Shown here: piece after piece, positions 16,368-25,783 of the stretch
Numbering within the stretch: position 1 is the stretch's first letter
How the letters are laid out: each line of letters starts with the position of its first letter
Origin: Saccharofermentans sp.
Lineage (GTDB): Bacteria; Bacillota; Clostridia; Saccharofermentanales; Saccharofermentanaceae
DNA length: 64,000 nt
NCBI GenBank assembly: GCA_024691325.1
Contig: JAILNR010000037.1
Span: 1 to 64,000 of the forward strand
Direction: 5' to 3'
The notes under the pieces: generated by a model
Database searches by the model: none
What the model was told of the DNA's origin: nothing
Seen by the model: the letters and a program-made list of their open reading frames with translations, nothing else
Position numbers and translations under genes: made by a program

Positions 16368-17609
16368 ATGAAAAGGACAAAGATTCCCGCAGTAGTATTA
16401 CCGGATGTACTTCTCCCCCGCGAAGGAACAGATCTTAAGAAATGGGCCGTCATCGCGTGCGACCAGTACACATCGGAACCTGAATACTGGAAAGAGTGCG
16501 ATAGCTTCGTAGGAGACGCACCTTCTGCTTTAAGAATAGTACTCCCCGAGGTTAAGCTAGGGCTTGAGACAGAAGATGAGATCAATAGTGACCTTAAGGA
16601 TATTGCTTCTAATATCGACAGATATATGAGCGAAGGCGTTTGGGCAGACGCAGTTGAAGGATTCATAATAACTGACAGATCAACAAGCCTTCACCCTTCA
16701 AGAAGAGGAATCATGCTTGCAGTTGACCTCGAGACATACGACTTTACTCCCGGCAACAAAGCGTTGATAAGAGCAACAGAAGGAACGGTATTAAGCCGTA
16801 TCCCTCCCAGGGTAAAGATAAGAGCTAATGCCGAAGTTGAACTTCCCCACATCATGCTCCTTTATAATGATCCCGAAGATAAAGTAATAAGCAATGCTCT
16901 CGCTTCCAACCCCGAAGTTATCTACGACACAGATCTCATGCAGGGATCAGGTCACATCACAGGAAGGCTTGTTAAGTCAGGCTCCCCCACGGCAGAAGGA
17001 ATCGTAAATGACTTAAGCTCCCTTGTAAGTGCTGACGGGCTTCTCTTTGCAGTCGGCGACGGCAACCACTCCCTCGCATCCGCCAAGGCTCACTGGGAGA
17101 ATGTAAAGAAGAATGTACCCGTAGAGCTGCAGGCAACGCACCCTGCAAGATTTGCACTTGCAGAGGCGGTCAACATTCATGATAAAGGTCTCGACTTCGA
17201 GCCTATTCACAGAGTTATCTTCGATATCACATTCGACGAGTTCATGAAGAAGGCTCAGGAGTACTTCGCAGCAAACGGCTTAGGCGGGCAGGGTCAGTCC
17301 TTTACAGTCGTAGCCGGGGGCAAGGATGATGCTGTCATCACACTTAGCAACCCGCCCCACACTCTCGCTGTGGGCTCAGTTCAGAAGATGATCGACGAGT
17401 TGGGCCTTAACTGCGATTACATTCACGGTGAGGACTCTGTAAGAAAGCTTGCAACAGGAAATGCTGTAGGCATCCTCGTACCCGGAATCAGCAAAGATAC
17501 ATTCTTCGAGACAATAGAGACTGAAGGCGTATTCCCGCGCAAGACTTTCTCCATGGGTGAAGCCTTCGAGAAGAGATTCTATCTTGAGGCAAGGAAGATC
17601 ACATTATGA
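16368..17609 (+). CDS. DUF1015 family protein
   Basis: A 413-residue protein, the usual length for DUF1015. Typical features are the N-terminal VIACDQYTSEPEYW motif and the central FAVGDGNHSLASAKAHWENVK motif. DUF1015 genes often sit beside serA and serC in other bacteria, hinting at a role linked to serine metabolism. Here serA/serC are 13 kb away, and this gene heads a different operon with an FAD oxidoreductase (ATGA overlap). The ATG at 16368 is chosen because the family alignment begins with ...AVVLPDVLLPREG and AAGAGG precedes it. The biochemical activity is not certain. Confidence 0.85.
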   Translation: MKRTKIPAVVLPDVLLPREGTDLKKWAVIACDQYTSEPEYWKECDSFVGDAPSALRIVLPEVKLGLETEDEINSDLKDIASNIDRYMSEGVWADAVEGFIITDRSTSLHPSRRGIMLAVDLETYDFTPGNKALIRATEGTVLSRIPPRVKIRANAEVELPHIMLLYNDPEDKVISNALASNPEVIYDTDLMQGSGHITGRLVKSGSPTAEGIVNDLSSLVSADGLLFAVGDGNHSLASAKAHWENVKKNVPVELQATHPARFALAEAVNIHDKGLDFEPIHRVIFDITFDEFMKKAQEYFAANGLGGQGQSFTVVAGGKDDAVITLSNPPHTLAVGSVQKMIDELGLNCDYIHGEDSVRKLATGNAVGILVPGISKDTFFETIETEGVFPRKTFSMGEAFEKRFYLEARKITL

Positions 17610-18679
17610 GCAAAGTCTGCATCATAGGAGCAGGACTGTCAGGACTTGTCAGCGGCATGAGACTTGCCAAGGCAGGTTTTGATGTAACGATTCTCGAAGA
17701 GCTTACATACCCCGGAGGACACCTTGCTTCCACTCACATCGGAAGCGAGTACATCGAGCTTCTTCCCCACCACTTAAGAAGAACTGACAAGGCACTTCTC
17801 TCGGTCACCAAGGAAGTCGGCATCGACGGCAAAATCTCGTGGTACGACGCTTTCTGGTACGGACGCGCCTCTCGAAAAAAGGTAGGCTACATCGACGGAG
17901 GCTTCTCCTCTCTCATAAACGTTCTCATCCAGAGCATAACCGATAACGGCGGTAAGATCTTCTACTCGGTAAGTGTGTCGGAGATCTCTAAGAAGGACGA
18001 TATATATGTGACATCATGTGTTCTTTCGGACTCGCGTAAATACGAGGTCGAAAGCAACTATGTGATATTCACGGGTTCATGCAGAACCTTCGCGAATGTT
18101 AGCCACGGTCTTCCCTTATCGATGAACACAAGAGACCAGCTAATGAACATCACATATCAGTCGAGGATCTGCCTCATGATGCTCATGAAGAAGCTTCCGA
18201 GTGATGCATATATACAGCAGAAGTTTCCGGCCAAGACAGATGTTCCTTTTGCAAGGATCGTAAATCACAGTGCATGCTTTACTGACAAGAAATACGGCGG
18301 ACACATCATGTACATCGTCGGCAAGTGTCAGATATCGGATCCGTTGTGGGTTGAATCGGATCAGAATGTAATGGAATCTTACTTCCGTGCATACAGGAAA
18401 CTTTATCCTCTTATCAGGAAATCAGATATAAAGTCATGGCGTCTTACCAAAGTGCGCTATGCCGTATCCGATCAGTTCCCCGAACAGGATCTGACGGAGC
18501 CTTTGGAGAATATATTTGTTTGCGCTTCCGCGCTTACGGATAATTCCTCCAATGATCACCCCGAGAACAGAATGGACAAGGTTGTTGCATTGGCGGGTGA
18601 CATCAGCACAAGAATAATCAACAGGGAGAAACAACTTTCAGATGAGCACAAAGAGGAAGTCATCATTACAGCGATTTGA
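17606..18679 (+). CDS. FAD-dependent amine-oxidase-like oxidoreductase
   Basis: A 357-residue flavoprotein. The N-terminal Rossmann motif KVCIIGAGLSGLVSGMRLAK binds FAD, and the following GGHLAS segment replaces the usual GGR-x-x-S/T of the amine oxidase/phytoene desaturase/UDP-galactopyranose mutase group. The C-terminal FAD strand is weak (VVALAGDIST). It starts in the ATGA overlap with DUF1015 and overlaps the next gene by 38 bases, so the three genes form a tight operon. The substrate is unknown; the DUF2298 neighbour suggests envelope glycan or lipid work. Confidence 0.8.
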   Translation: MSKVCIIGAGLSGLVSGMRLAKAGFDVTILEELTYPGGHLASTHIGSEYIELLPHHLRRTDKALLSVTKEVGIDGKISWYDAFWYGRASRKKVGYIDGGFSSLINVLIQSITDNGGKIFYSVSVSEISKKDDIYVTSCVLSDSRKYEVESNYVIFTGSCRTFANVSHGLPLSMNTRDQLMNITYQSRICLMMLMKKLPSDAYIQQKFPAKTDVPFARIVNHSACFTDKKYGGHIMYIVGKCQISDPLWVESDQNVMESYFRAYRKLYPLIRKSDIKSWRLTKVRYAVSDQFPEQDLTEPLENIFVCASALTDNSSNDHPENRMDKVVALAGDISTRIINREKQLSDEHKEEVIITAI

Positions 18680-21266
18680 TTTTAAGAAACTGCTTCTTTT
18701 ACTAATACCACTTGTATTCTCGATCCTTCCCGGGATCTTGCTTATGGGAATAAACGAAGCTCTTTGTGTATTCAGATTTGAAACAGTCTTACTCGTATTC
18801 GGTATCGCTGCATTCCCTTTGGCCTCAGAAGTTTTCCCTTTATCCAGAAATGCGGGCCTTACTCTTTCCAAACCCTTGGGCATACTTATCTGCAGCCTTC
18901 TGGTATGGACACTTACATATATCAAGATCGCAAGATTTAACATCTACTTTATCTTCCTGTCGCTGATCGCGCTTGCCGCAGTCTCCTATATTCCCAAAAG
19001 AACGCGCAGCAACCTGATCGAGAGGCTCAAGGAGGAGGGCACGATCGAGAACATAGCATTTGAGGAGAGCATGTTCGCTCTTGTTTTCACCATTCTTTGT
19101 TTCTACAAAGGATTCGGTCCGATGATCAACGGCGAAGAGAAGATCATGGACTACGGTTTTATCATGTCCATGATAAGAAACTCGACTCTGCCTGCAAACG
19201 ATATGTGGATGTCGGGTTTTTCTATCAACTACTATTACTTCGGCCAGTTCTTCTATGCTTTCCTTATAAAGCTTTCTGCTATCAACACAGGGATCGGTTA
19301 TAACCTCAGCATGTGCTGTGCGATAGCTTTGCCGTTCTCGATGTGTTATTCGATAGGTCAGATGCTTATCGACGGTGCAAGAAGAAACGGTATGAACTGC
19401 AGAAAAGGTATTGCGGTTATATCAGGAATCCTTACTTCATTCGCGGTAATGATCTTCGGTAATTCCCATTCGTTCTACTATGACGAGAACAGCATCGGAA
19501 ACGGCCTTACAGGTCTGTTCAAATCACTCGGTGCAGATGTCGGAAGAACAGACTCCTTCTTCTATCCTGACAGCACACGATTCATCGGACACAATCCCGA
19601 CACCTCGTTGATCGAGGGATTTCCTAACGGCGGAGATATGACGATTGAGGAGTTCCCGTTCTACTCATATCTCATCGGTGACCTTCATGCTCATGTTTGT
19701 TCCACGATGGTCGTTCTTCTTATTATCGCCCTTGCGGTTTCACTTGTTTACAGGATAGCGGCATCGGGCGACATGGCGGATATCCTCACTTCAGATAAGC
19801 CGTCATTTGCTTCTTCGATACGTAACGAGCTCCCGCTTATTCTTTGTCCCGAGCTTATCGCGATCGCCATACTTCTCGGCATCTGCCAGATGACTAACTA
19901 CTGGGATTTTCTCATCTACTTTATATTCGGCTCGATGCTTCTTCTGGTCATACGGACCACGACTTCAAAAGATTTCTCTACCATTCCCGGCGCAGTCGTG
20001 TTCATGGTATCGGTCGGCGGAATCTTAGGACTCTATCTTACTTTGGCTTATGTGCCTGTTATCCACACATTGCTGCAGATCCTGCTTTTCGCTTGTGTGC
20101 TTGCAGGATGTGCATACTTCCCGTGTGCGTTGACGAGGACTTCTGCAGGAATGAGTTTCTTCTTTGCAGTCTCTTCTCTTGTTGCACTTCCGTTTAATGC
20201 TAATTTCGACATGATCTCGAATAAGATCGCACCGTGCGTAAACCACACGCCTCCCTATCAGCTGTTCATTCTCTGGGGCACACACGTAATCATCTGTGTG
20301 ACCTTCATCGTGTTCACGGTGATCTACAAGAATATCCCCGAGAACAGGGGACGCAACTCAAAGACGCGCGGAAAGACATTCCCTAACAAGATAGCTCAGT
20401 TCTTCGGCGAGAGAAACCCGATGGATGTTCTTATGTGCGGCACAATAGTCGTCGGCATCCTCCTTCTTATCGCACCTGAGTTTTTCTATGTAAGAGACAT
20501 CTACACGGGCGGATACTTACGTGCAAACACGATGTTCAAGTTCACCTACGCAGGCTTCATCATCCTGTCGATCGGTATGATCTACTCGGTAATGCGCCTC
20601 ATGTTCATGAGAAACAACAAAGGCAGCTTCAGTACACAGGCGTTCGTATTCTCAATCATTTTCTGCCTGTTCCTGTTTATTCCCGCGCATTACACGGTCC
20701 TTGCTTTAAAGCAGAGGACAGGCGGACTTGAGAGGGAAAACTTCAAGACACTAAACGGTGTTGCTTACCTTAGCGATTATCAAAGTCCCAACCTTCCTAA
20801 CCTTACTCCGGGCAACCTTATGGATTACGACGCCTGCATCAAGTGGTTCAATTTAAATGTGGAAGGCGACCCCGTCATACTTGAGGCATGGGGACCGAGT
20901 TACTCTGATTACAATATCGTATCCTCATATACGGGACTTCCGACGGTGTGCGGATGGCAGACACACGAGTGGCTGTGGCGTTTCCACGGCATCGTCGATG
21001 AGGAGTCTGATCTTCTTGTTTCCGACCCTGAGAACGATGTATGGGAGCTCTACCTGACTCCGAGACACTACGATATCGATACCATCTACACATCATCCGA
21101 CGAGGAGCACATCAGGGAGCTTCTTGATAAATACGGCATAACTTACGTCATCATAGGTGACCTTGAGCGCGCGAAATACAGTAACGTTGATAACACCGGC
21201 ATCATCGCGTCAATGGGTGAGATCGTATTTACTTCAGGAGATCTTGTTGTAGTTAAGGTCGCTTAA
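18642..21266 (+). CDS. DUF2298 (YYY) integral membrane protein
   Basis: An 874-residue protein with at least twelve hydrophobic segments. It contains the family signature SINYYYFGQFFYAFLIK and conserved polar loops (YSYLIGDLHAHVCSTMVVLL, REDIYTGGYLRANTMFKF-type region). The C-terminal ~200 residues are soluble and extracytoplasmic (EAWGPSYSDYNIVSSYTGLP, GWQTHEWLWR, IYTSSDEEHIRELLDKYGI). The fold resembles GT-C glycosyltransferases, so transfer of a sugar from a lipid carrier is plausible. The start overlaps the FAD gene by 38 bases, and the 3' end overlaps rimI (opposite strand) by 14. Confidence 0.85.
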   Translation: MSTKRKSSLQRFDFKKLLLLLIPLVFSILPGILLMGINEALCVFRFETVLLVFGIAAFPLASEVFPLSRNAGLTLSKPLGILICSLLVWTLTYIKIARFNIYFIFLSLIALAAVSYIPKRTRSNLIERLKEEGTIENIAFEESMFALVFTILCFYKGFGPMINGEEKIMDYGFIMSMIRNSTLPANDMWMSGFSINYYYFGQFFYAFLIKLSAINTGIGYNLSMCCAIALPFSMCYSIGQMLIDGARRNGMNCRKGIAVISGILTSFAVMIFGNSHSFYYDENSIGNGLTGLFKSLGADVGRTDSFFYPDSTRFIGHNPDTSLIEGFPNGGDMTIEEFPFYSYLIGDLHAHVCSTMVVLLIIALAVSLVYRIAASGDMADILTSDKPSFASSIRNELPLILCPELIAIAILLGICQMTNYWDFLIYFIFGSMLLLVIRTTTSKDFSTIPGAVVFMVSVGGILGLYLTLAYVPVIHTLLQILLFACVLAGCAYFPCALTRTSAGMSFFFAVSSLVALPFNANFDMISNKIAPCVNHTPPYQLFILWGTHVIICVTFIVFTVIYKNIPENRGRNSKTRGKTFPNKIAQFFGERNPMDVLMCGTIVVGILLLIAPEFFYVRDIYTGGYLRANTMFKFTYAGFIILSIGMIYSVMRLMFMRNNKGSFSTQAFVFSIIFCLFLFIPAHYTVLALKQRTGGLERENFKTLNGVAYLSDYQSPNLPNLTPGNLMDYDACIKWFNLNVEGDPVILEAWGPSYSDYNIVSSYTGLPTVCGWQTHEWLWRFHGIVDEESDLLVSDPENDVWELYLTPRHYDIDTIYTSSDEEHIRELLDKYGITYVIIGDLERAKYSNVDNTGIIASMGEIVFTSGDLVVVKVA

Positions 21267-21687
21267 AAAGAAGTGCATTGCGGTCAGGGCCGTAGTAGTC
21301 CTTGCGCATGTTGTACTTTGTAAATCCGAATTTGGTGTAAAGAGATATTGCAGTCGTGTTATTGTCCTCGACTTCAAGGAAGATGCTGCTGACGCCTTTT
21401 GATTCGAGATCTTCTATAAGCGATTTAAGAAGTGCGCTGCCAGTTCCCTTGCCTCTCATACCGGGCATAACACAGACATTGCCTATCTCGGCTTCATCGA
21501 GGATAAAGGATGCACCGATATAACCCACGACATCCTGTCCGCTCAAAGCCACGAGCGCGGTCTTATTGCCGTCTTTGATCAGGGATTCTATACTCGCGCG
21601 GTCCCACGGGTGACTTATGCCCGTCTTCTCTACCGCCATAATGGCGTCAACATCAGAAAGGACTGCAGGTCTTATATCAAAACTCAT
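21253..21687 (-). CDS. rimI: Ribosomal-protein alanine N-acetyltransferase RimI
   Basis: A 144-residue GNAT acetyltransferase that acetylates the N-terminal alanine of ribosomal protein S18. Visible features are the IRPAVLSDVDAIMAVEK N-terminal motif, the acetyl-CoA loop NVCVMPGMRGKGTGSALL (Q/RxxGxG/A) and the C-terminal EVEDNNTTAISLYTKFGF. The ATG at 21687 lies inside the end of tsaB (11-base overlap). This is the standard tsaE-tsaB-rimI arrangement of many Bacillota. Confidence 0.93.
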   Translation of the reverse strand: MSFDIRPAVLSDVDAIMAVEKTGISHPWDRASIESLIKDGNKTALVALSGQDVVGYIGASFILDEAEIGNVCVMPGMRGKGTGSALLKSLIEDLESKGVSSIFLEVEDNNTTAISLYTKFGFTKYNMRKDYYGPDRNALLFKRP

Positions 21688-22369
21688 TCTTATATCTTTC
21701 AGCCCGGGATACGGCACAGTAGGACGCCTTTACAGCGGCGCCGTTTAAAGGTTCGATCCCTTTTGAAGCCTTACATATTCCCGCAGGAGTAATGACTGCC
21801 CCGCCTGCATACTGAACGCGGTGCGAGAAGAATAGAGCCTTATGAACTGTATCGGCACCGTCACCGACAACGAGGATCTGCTTCTCATCCGCTTTTGGAA
21901 CCTTACTTAGAAGTTCCGTGAAATCCTGATTAAAGAAAGCGCCGTCGGGAACCAGCTGCTCACCGGTCGCGTCATCGTAAGCCGCGGCGAAGACTCTGTC
22001 GTTACGTGCGTCAAAGCAGGGCACTATTATCGTGTCGGAAGGATCAGCGACCACATTCTCAACGCTCATGGCAAGAGCCTTAAGAGCAGAGACGGGAATC
22101 ACATTCTTGCCTGCCGCCAACGCCATACCTTTAACCGCGGAAAGCCCTATCCTTATACCCGTGAAGGAACCGGGACCAACCGTAACGGCTATCGCATCCA
22201 TATCCGCTACTTTCTTATCAGCGTTATCAAGAACTCTCATAACGAGAGGCATGAATGTCTCGGAATGTGTTTTCTTTTCGAGAGAGATCTCGTAGGATAA
22301 TTCGCGGCCATCCTCATAGATGCCGGCGCAGCATGTACTGTTAGATGTATCGCAGCAAAGAAGCTTCAC
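21677..22369 (-). CDS. tsaB: tRNA threonylcarbamoyladenosine biosynthesis protein TsaB
   Basis: A non-catalytic partner of TsaD/TsaE in making t6A37 of ANN-decoding tRNAs. The 230 residues belong to the ASKHA fold: N-terminal LLCCDTSNSTCCAGIYEDG, then VTVGPGSFTGIRIGLSAVKG, the most conserved TsaB block. It starts with GTG (22369) directly after the tsaE stop. rimI overlaps the end. tsaD is not in the window. Confidence 0.95.
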   Translation of the reverse strand: MKLLCCDTSNSTCCAGIYEDGRELSYEISLEKKTHSETFMPLVMRVLDNADKKVADMDAIAVTVGPGSFTGIRIGLSAVKGMALAAGKNVIPVSALKALAMSVENVVADPSDTIIVPCFDARNDRVFAAAYDDATGEQLVPDGAFFNQDFTELLSKVPKADEKQILVVGDGADTVHKALFFSHRVQYAGGAVITPAGICKASKGIEPLNGAAVKASYCAVSRAERYKNEF

Positions 22370-22801
22370 TTAAGTTACCTCAATCTCACGCATATCTCCC
22401 GTGCCTGTTATCCTGATGTGCACGGCGCCCTTCGGCAGAAGGTCTTCGATTACCGAACTCCACTCTATCACGCAGACGCCGCCGCGGTCAAAGTACTCAT
22501 CAAGACCTGAGTTAATGAAGTCATCACTATCCTCGAGCCTGTAAGTATCGAAGTGGAAAAGCGGAACCGGTGCCGTCTTGCCGTCAGCGGTCTCATCATA
22601 TTCATTCACAATCGTAAAAGTCGGGGAGCACACGTCATCAGGATTAAGACCCATTCCGAGCGCAACTCCTCTTGTAAAGACAGTCTTCCCCGCACCGAGG
22701 TCCCCGTCTAACGCGAACACCTGACCGGGCTTGGCGTCTTTACCAAACTTAACTCCGATGTCCTGTGTCTGCTTCTCGTTTGTCGTTATATACTTAGCCA
22801 T
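22370..22801 (-). CDS. tsaE: tRNA threonylcarbamoyladenosine biosynthesis ATPase TsaE
   Basis: A 143-residue P-loop ATPase required for turnover of the TsaBD complex. It shows Walker A GDLGAGKTVFTRGVALG (residues ~33-49), the family motif SPTFTIVNEY and the metal-site HFDTYRLEDSDD. It overlaps the upstream amidohydrolase gene by 8 bases and abuts tsaB with no gap. Confidence 0.95.
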   Translation of the reverse strand: MAKYITTNEKQTQDIGVKFGKDAKPGQVFALDGDLGAGKTVFTRGVALGMGLNPDDVCSPTFTIVNEYDETADGKTAPVPLFHFDTYRLEDSDDFINSGLDEYFDRGGVCVIEWSSVIEDLLPKGAVHIRITGTGDMREIEVT

Positions 22802-23600
22802 TCTCTTCTATATTAAGGAGCTTCGCCGCATTTGTGTAGAGGATCTTCTCCCGCTCTTCATCAGTAAGCTCAAGCCCGTCGAAAAGCTTCAGCTCCTCCG
22901 CGTGACCCCATGCGGGATAATCCGTGCCCCACAAAACTTTATCAACACCAAACTTACGTATCAATGCAGCTGCTTTGCCGGGCTCCATGAACCGCAGGCA
23001 CGAGCAGCAGTCGACGTAGATATCGTACTTCCCTGCTATCTTTTGACTGACCTCATCCCAGACACTCCAGCCTCCAAGATGAGCGCCGATAACCTTAAGA
23101 TCCGGCAGTTTATCGAGGAACACTCTAAACTGATCTGGATTTGACCGCGAGAACCTGAAGTCACCGCAGTGCGTCAAAAGCGGCAGTCCCGCATCTCTTA
23201 CAAGCTGACCTAACCGTATGGCTTTGTCCTCATCAAGCGAGAACCCCTGGCAATCAGGATGTATCTTAACGCCCTTAAGACCGAGACTTATAATGTACTT
23301 CAGATCGCCCTTAAGATCCTCCGAATCGGGATGCAGCGTACCGAATCCCGTAAACAGACCGGGGTGATCTTTAACCTCGGAAGCGATGAAACTGTTAATC
23401 GTTCTAACCTGATAGGGCTTGGTCGCAACCGAGTGCACCAGATAGTGAACAACACCCGAACCGGAGCCGTCACGGATAAGGTCTTCTGTCGTACCGTTAA
23501 GGTCGAGCTTGATCCCGTAAAAATCACCGATACCCTGTACCGCGCGTTCGGCTATGACCTCGGGATAAATATGACAATGTGCGTTGATAATCCTTCGCAC
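22794..23600 (-). CDS. Amidohydrolase-superfamily (amidohydrolase 2) metal-dependent hydrolase
   Basis: A 268-residue TIM-barrel hydrolase. The metal ligands expected for the superfamily are present: INAHCHIYPE (HxH), a central KGVKIHPDCQG, LLTHCGD, VIGAHLGG and the terminal LWGTDYP aspartate. The closest architecture is the decarboxylase/TatD-like amidohydrolase-2 group; the substrate cannot be read from sequence. The start is GTG at 23600, with a weak ribosome site. It lies in a run with tsaE downstream (overlap 8) and a small membrane protein gene 2 bases upstream. Confidence 0.85.
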   Translation of the reverse strand: MRRIINAHCHIYPEVIAERAVQGIGDFYGIKLDLNGTTEDLIRDGSGSGVVHYLVHSVATKPYQVRTINSFIASEVKDHPGLFTGFGTLHPDSEDLKGDLKYIISLGLKGVKIHPDCQGFSLDEDKAIRLGQLVRDAGLPLLTHCGDFRFSRSNPDQFRVFLDKLPDLKVIGAHLGGWSVWDEVSQKIAGKYDIYVDCCSCLRFMEPGKAAALIRKFGVDKVLWGTDYPAWGHAEELKLFDGLELTDEEREKILYTNAAKLLNIEENG

Positions 23601-23602
23601 TT

Positions 23603-23821
23603 TTATCCGTTTTTAAGATTTTCCTCAGGCTCACCAAGGATGTCGTCTGATTCAACTTCTTTATTTCTGTTCTCGTCAATACCGAGCTTGTTGCTGACCT
23701 TCTTCTTTGCCTTTCTTACGAAGACAGCGACAACGGCACCGGCAGCGATGACGATACCTGCAATAGCCTGGATCATGTAAGACATTACAGAAGGATCGAT
23801 ATAAAGATTGATATTAAACAT
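23603..23821 (-). CDS. Small single-pass membrane protein
   Basis: A 72-residue protein with one hydrophobic segment (SYMIQAIAGIVIAAGAVVAVFV), a positively charged RKAKKKVSNK cytoplasmic flank and an acidic tail (ENRNKEVESDDILGEPEEN). The start at 23821 has AAGAGGAAA upstream. It is placed between the YidC-fusion gene and the amidohydrolase. Similar tiny proteins accompany envelope genes in Clostridia, but I cannot assign a function. Confidence 0.75.
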   Translation of the reverse strand: MFNINLYIDPSVMSYMIQAIAGIVIAAGAVVAVFVRKAKKKVSNKLGIDENRNKEVESDDILGEPEENLKNG

Positions 23822-23865
23822 CTTGTTTCCTCTTTTCCTAATCTCGTGCTATATATTATCACAGC

Positions 23866-25782
23866 TTAAGAATTTGTTTTTCTCTTAGCTATTTTTTCCT
23901 GCAAAGACTTGATTATATACTTCGCGCCTTCCGCGGCAGATGTGCCGTGGTTATAGACAAATCTCTGATAAAGCTCTTCTATCTTCTTTTTGTATTCATC
24001 TTTATGGTTAAGAAGATAATCGACCGTTTCCCTCGTCTTATCAAGTTCATCCGTATCAAGATTCTGTCCTATCTTATCTCTTAAATAAATGTTTATAGGC
24101 TCGACCGGCAGATCCTTCCAGTCCGGATTCATAACCTTCATCGGAGTGTTGATATAAAGGACGGGCTTAAATGTGGTAAACGAGTACTCACATGCAATAT
24201 CCGACCAGTCGGTTATAACAAGGTCTGCCTCCATAACCGGGTTATTACTCGTGAAGTCAGTCTGTATTGTAATGTCGGGATTATCCTTATACTTCTCCAC
24301 AAGCTGATTTATCTTCTCAGTCTTGATCCTTACTTCCTGCGGGTGCGGTCTTACGATTATGTTGTAACCGCCGTCCTTTAATCCCCCCAGGAGCTCATCG
24401 AGACAAAGATCAATGATGTTGTCGTTCTGCCATGACGGAGCTATGAGGATCATCGGCTTTTCGCGGGGCGTGTTAACGGATGCACCTGCCCTGGCATCGT
24501 AAGCTTCCTTAATGTCATCTATGAGGGGGTACCCTATCTTAAGGATGTTTCTTGCGGGAAGACCGTATGCCTTCTGCGCCTGTATCTCCTCTTCGTACTG
24601 ATGCTCGCCTGCACAGAAAATGGTATCGAAGTGATCGGTGGCGCCTTTTCTGAACGTAAGATTGTTGGAGCCCATTCCGTGCTGAACAAAGATGTATTCG
24701 ATGTCTTTCCTTATGTAGGACCTCTTGATGTGGAAGGTATCAAGATCCGGCATAGTCATAACAACCATATCGGCATCCATCTTCATCATGAGGGTAATAA
24801 GCCTGTTCTCGCCGATGTAGTACGGTCTTATCCTGGGCTGCTCCTTGCTCATGGCGAAGATGTTGTCATCGGGATCTGAAGTTATGTAGTGGATAGTAAG
24901 CTTGGTGTGCTTAAGGATGTATTCGATATAACCTTTAAAATACTTATAAAAACCGTTCGATTCGGAATAGAAAACAAGGTGCTTGTTAACGACCTTGAAG
25001 AAGCGCTTGTAATCGGAGCGCTCGCGTCTTTTATTTGCTGAGAAGAAGCCTTCACCCTTCTTCTTTCCCGTTCCCTTGATCGAAGCTAATTCAGCCTTGC
25101 TTTTGTTAAGGGCATCGTAGTCGATGAACCGCTTCGGGCGTACTGCCATGTTCATTATAAAAAGCTGGAGCACAGCCAGAAGATTGCTTGCAACCCAGTA
25201 AAGAACAGTCCCTACGAAAACAAAGAATCCGAGATAGAGCGAGAGACCGACGGATACAGCCATCGTAAATATCTTGTTCCCGAGCGACTGCGAAGACTGC
25301 AGAACATCAAACTTATCCTGAACGAGGCAAAGAACAAGCGAGGCAAGGCCTGCAACAATGGGAACCCAGATAAAGGATACGCCCTGCTGGGCAGGTATCA
25401 TGCCAAGATTCACGGGGCCGAAAGACATATCGATATCACCCTTCGCGATACCCGCCTTAATAACCTCAACAACACCCATCAGGAGGAACAACTGGATGAT
25501 AAGCGGAATCGTCGAGAGCAAAGGATGGTAACCGGCCTTCTTCTGAAGCTCTGTCTGCTTCTCGGCGATTATATCGTTCTGCCCGTAGTATCTTACCTTA
25601 AGCCTGTTTATATCGGGCTGGATCTTAACCATCTTGATCGAGTTAAAGTAAGTCCAGATGGTGACGGGCAGGATCAGAAGCTTACTTACAAAAGTAAACA
25701 GTATGATAGCCATGCCGTAATTGCCGGCAAGACCATAACACCAATCCATTATCGCGCTTAAAAACCCAATCCAGTACTGCAT
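23866..25782 (-). CDS. YidC/Oxa1 insertase domain fused to a CDP-glycerol glycerophosphotransferase domain
   Basis: A 638-residue fusion. Residues ~1-215 are a YidC/Oxa1/Alb3-like membrane region: NYGMAIILFTFVSKLLILPV gives TM1, with Lys34 where YidC normally has the groove arginine, then a helical hairpin (QTELQKKAGYHPLL) and further membrane helices. A lysine-rich linker (~216-262) leads to a TagB/TagF-type domain (263-638) with QHG (367-369), RPHP (478-481) and TDWSDIACEY (524-533). No lipobox is present. The start at 25782 lies one base after the sulfatase stop. It probably polymerises or primes a glycerol-phosphate polymer at the membrane; whether the YidC part inserts proteins or only anchors the enzyme is unknown. 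Confidence 0.88.
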   Translation of the reverse strand: MQYWIGFLSAIMDWCYGLAGNYGMAIILFTFVSKLLILPVTIWTYFNSIKMVKIQPDINRLKVRYYGQNDIIAEKQTELQKKAGYHPLLSTIPLIIQLFLLMGVVEVIKAGIAKGDIDMSFGPVNLGMIPAQQGVSFIWVPIVAGLASLVLCLVQDKFDVLQSSQSLGNKIFTMAVSVGLSLYLGFFVFVGTVLYWVASNLLAVLQLFIMNMAVRPKRFIDYDALNKSKAELASIKGTGKKKGEGFFSANKRRERSDYKRFFKVVNKHLVFYSESNGFYKYFKGYIEYILKHTKLTIHYITSDPDDNIFAMSKEQPRIRPYYIGENRLITLMMKMDADMVVMTMPDLDTFHIKRSYIRKDIEYIFVQHGMGSNNLTFRKGATDHFDTIFCAGEHQYEEEIQAQKAYGLPARNILKIGYPLIDDIKEAYDARAGASVNTPREKPMILIAPSWQNDNIIDLCLDELLGGLKDGGYNIIVRPHPQEVRIKTEKINQLVEKYKDNPDITIQTDFTSNNPVMEADLVITDWSDIACEYSFTTFKPVLYINTPMKVMNPDWKDLPVEPINIYLRDKIGQNLDTDELDKTRETVDYLLNHKDEYKKKIEELYQRFVYNHGTSAAEGAKYIIKSLQEKIAKRKTNS

Positions 25783-25783
25783 A

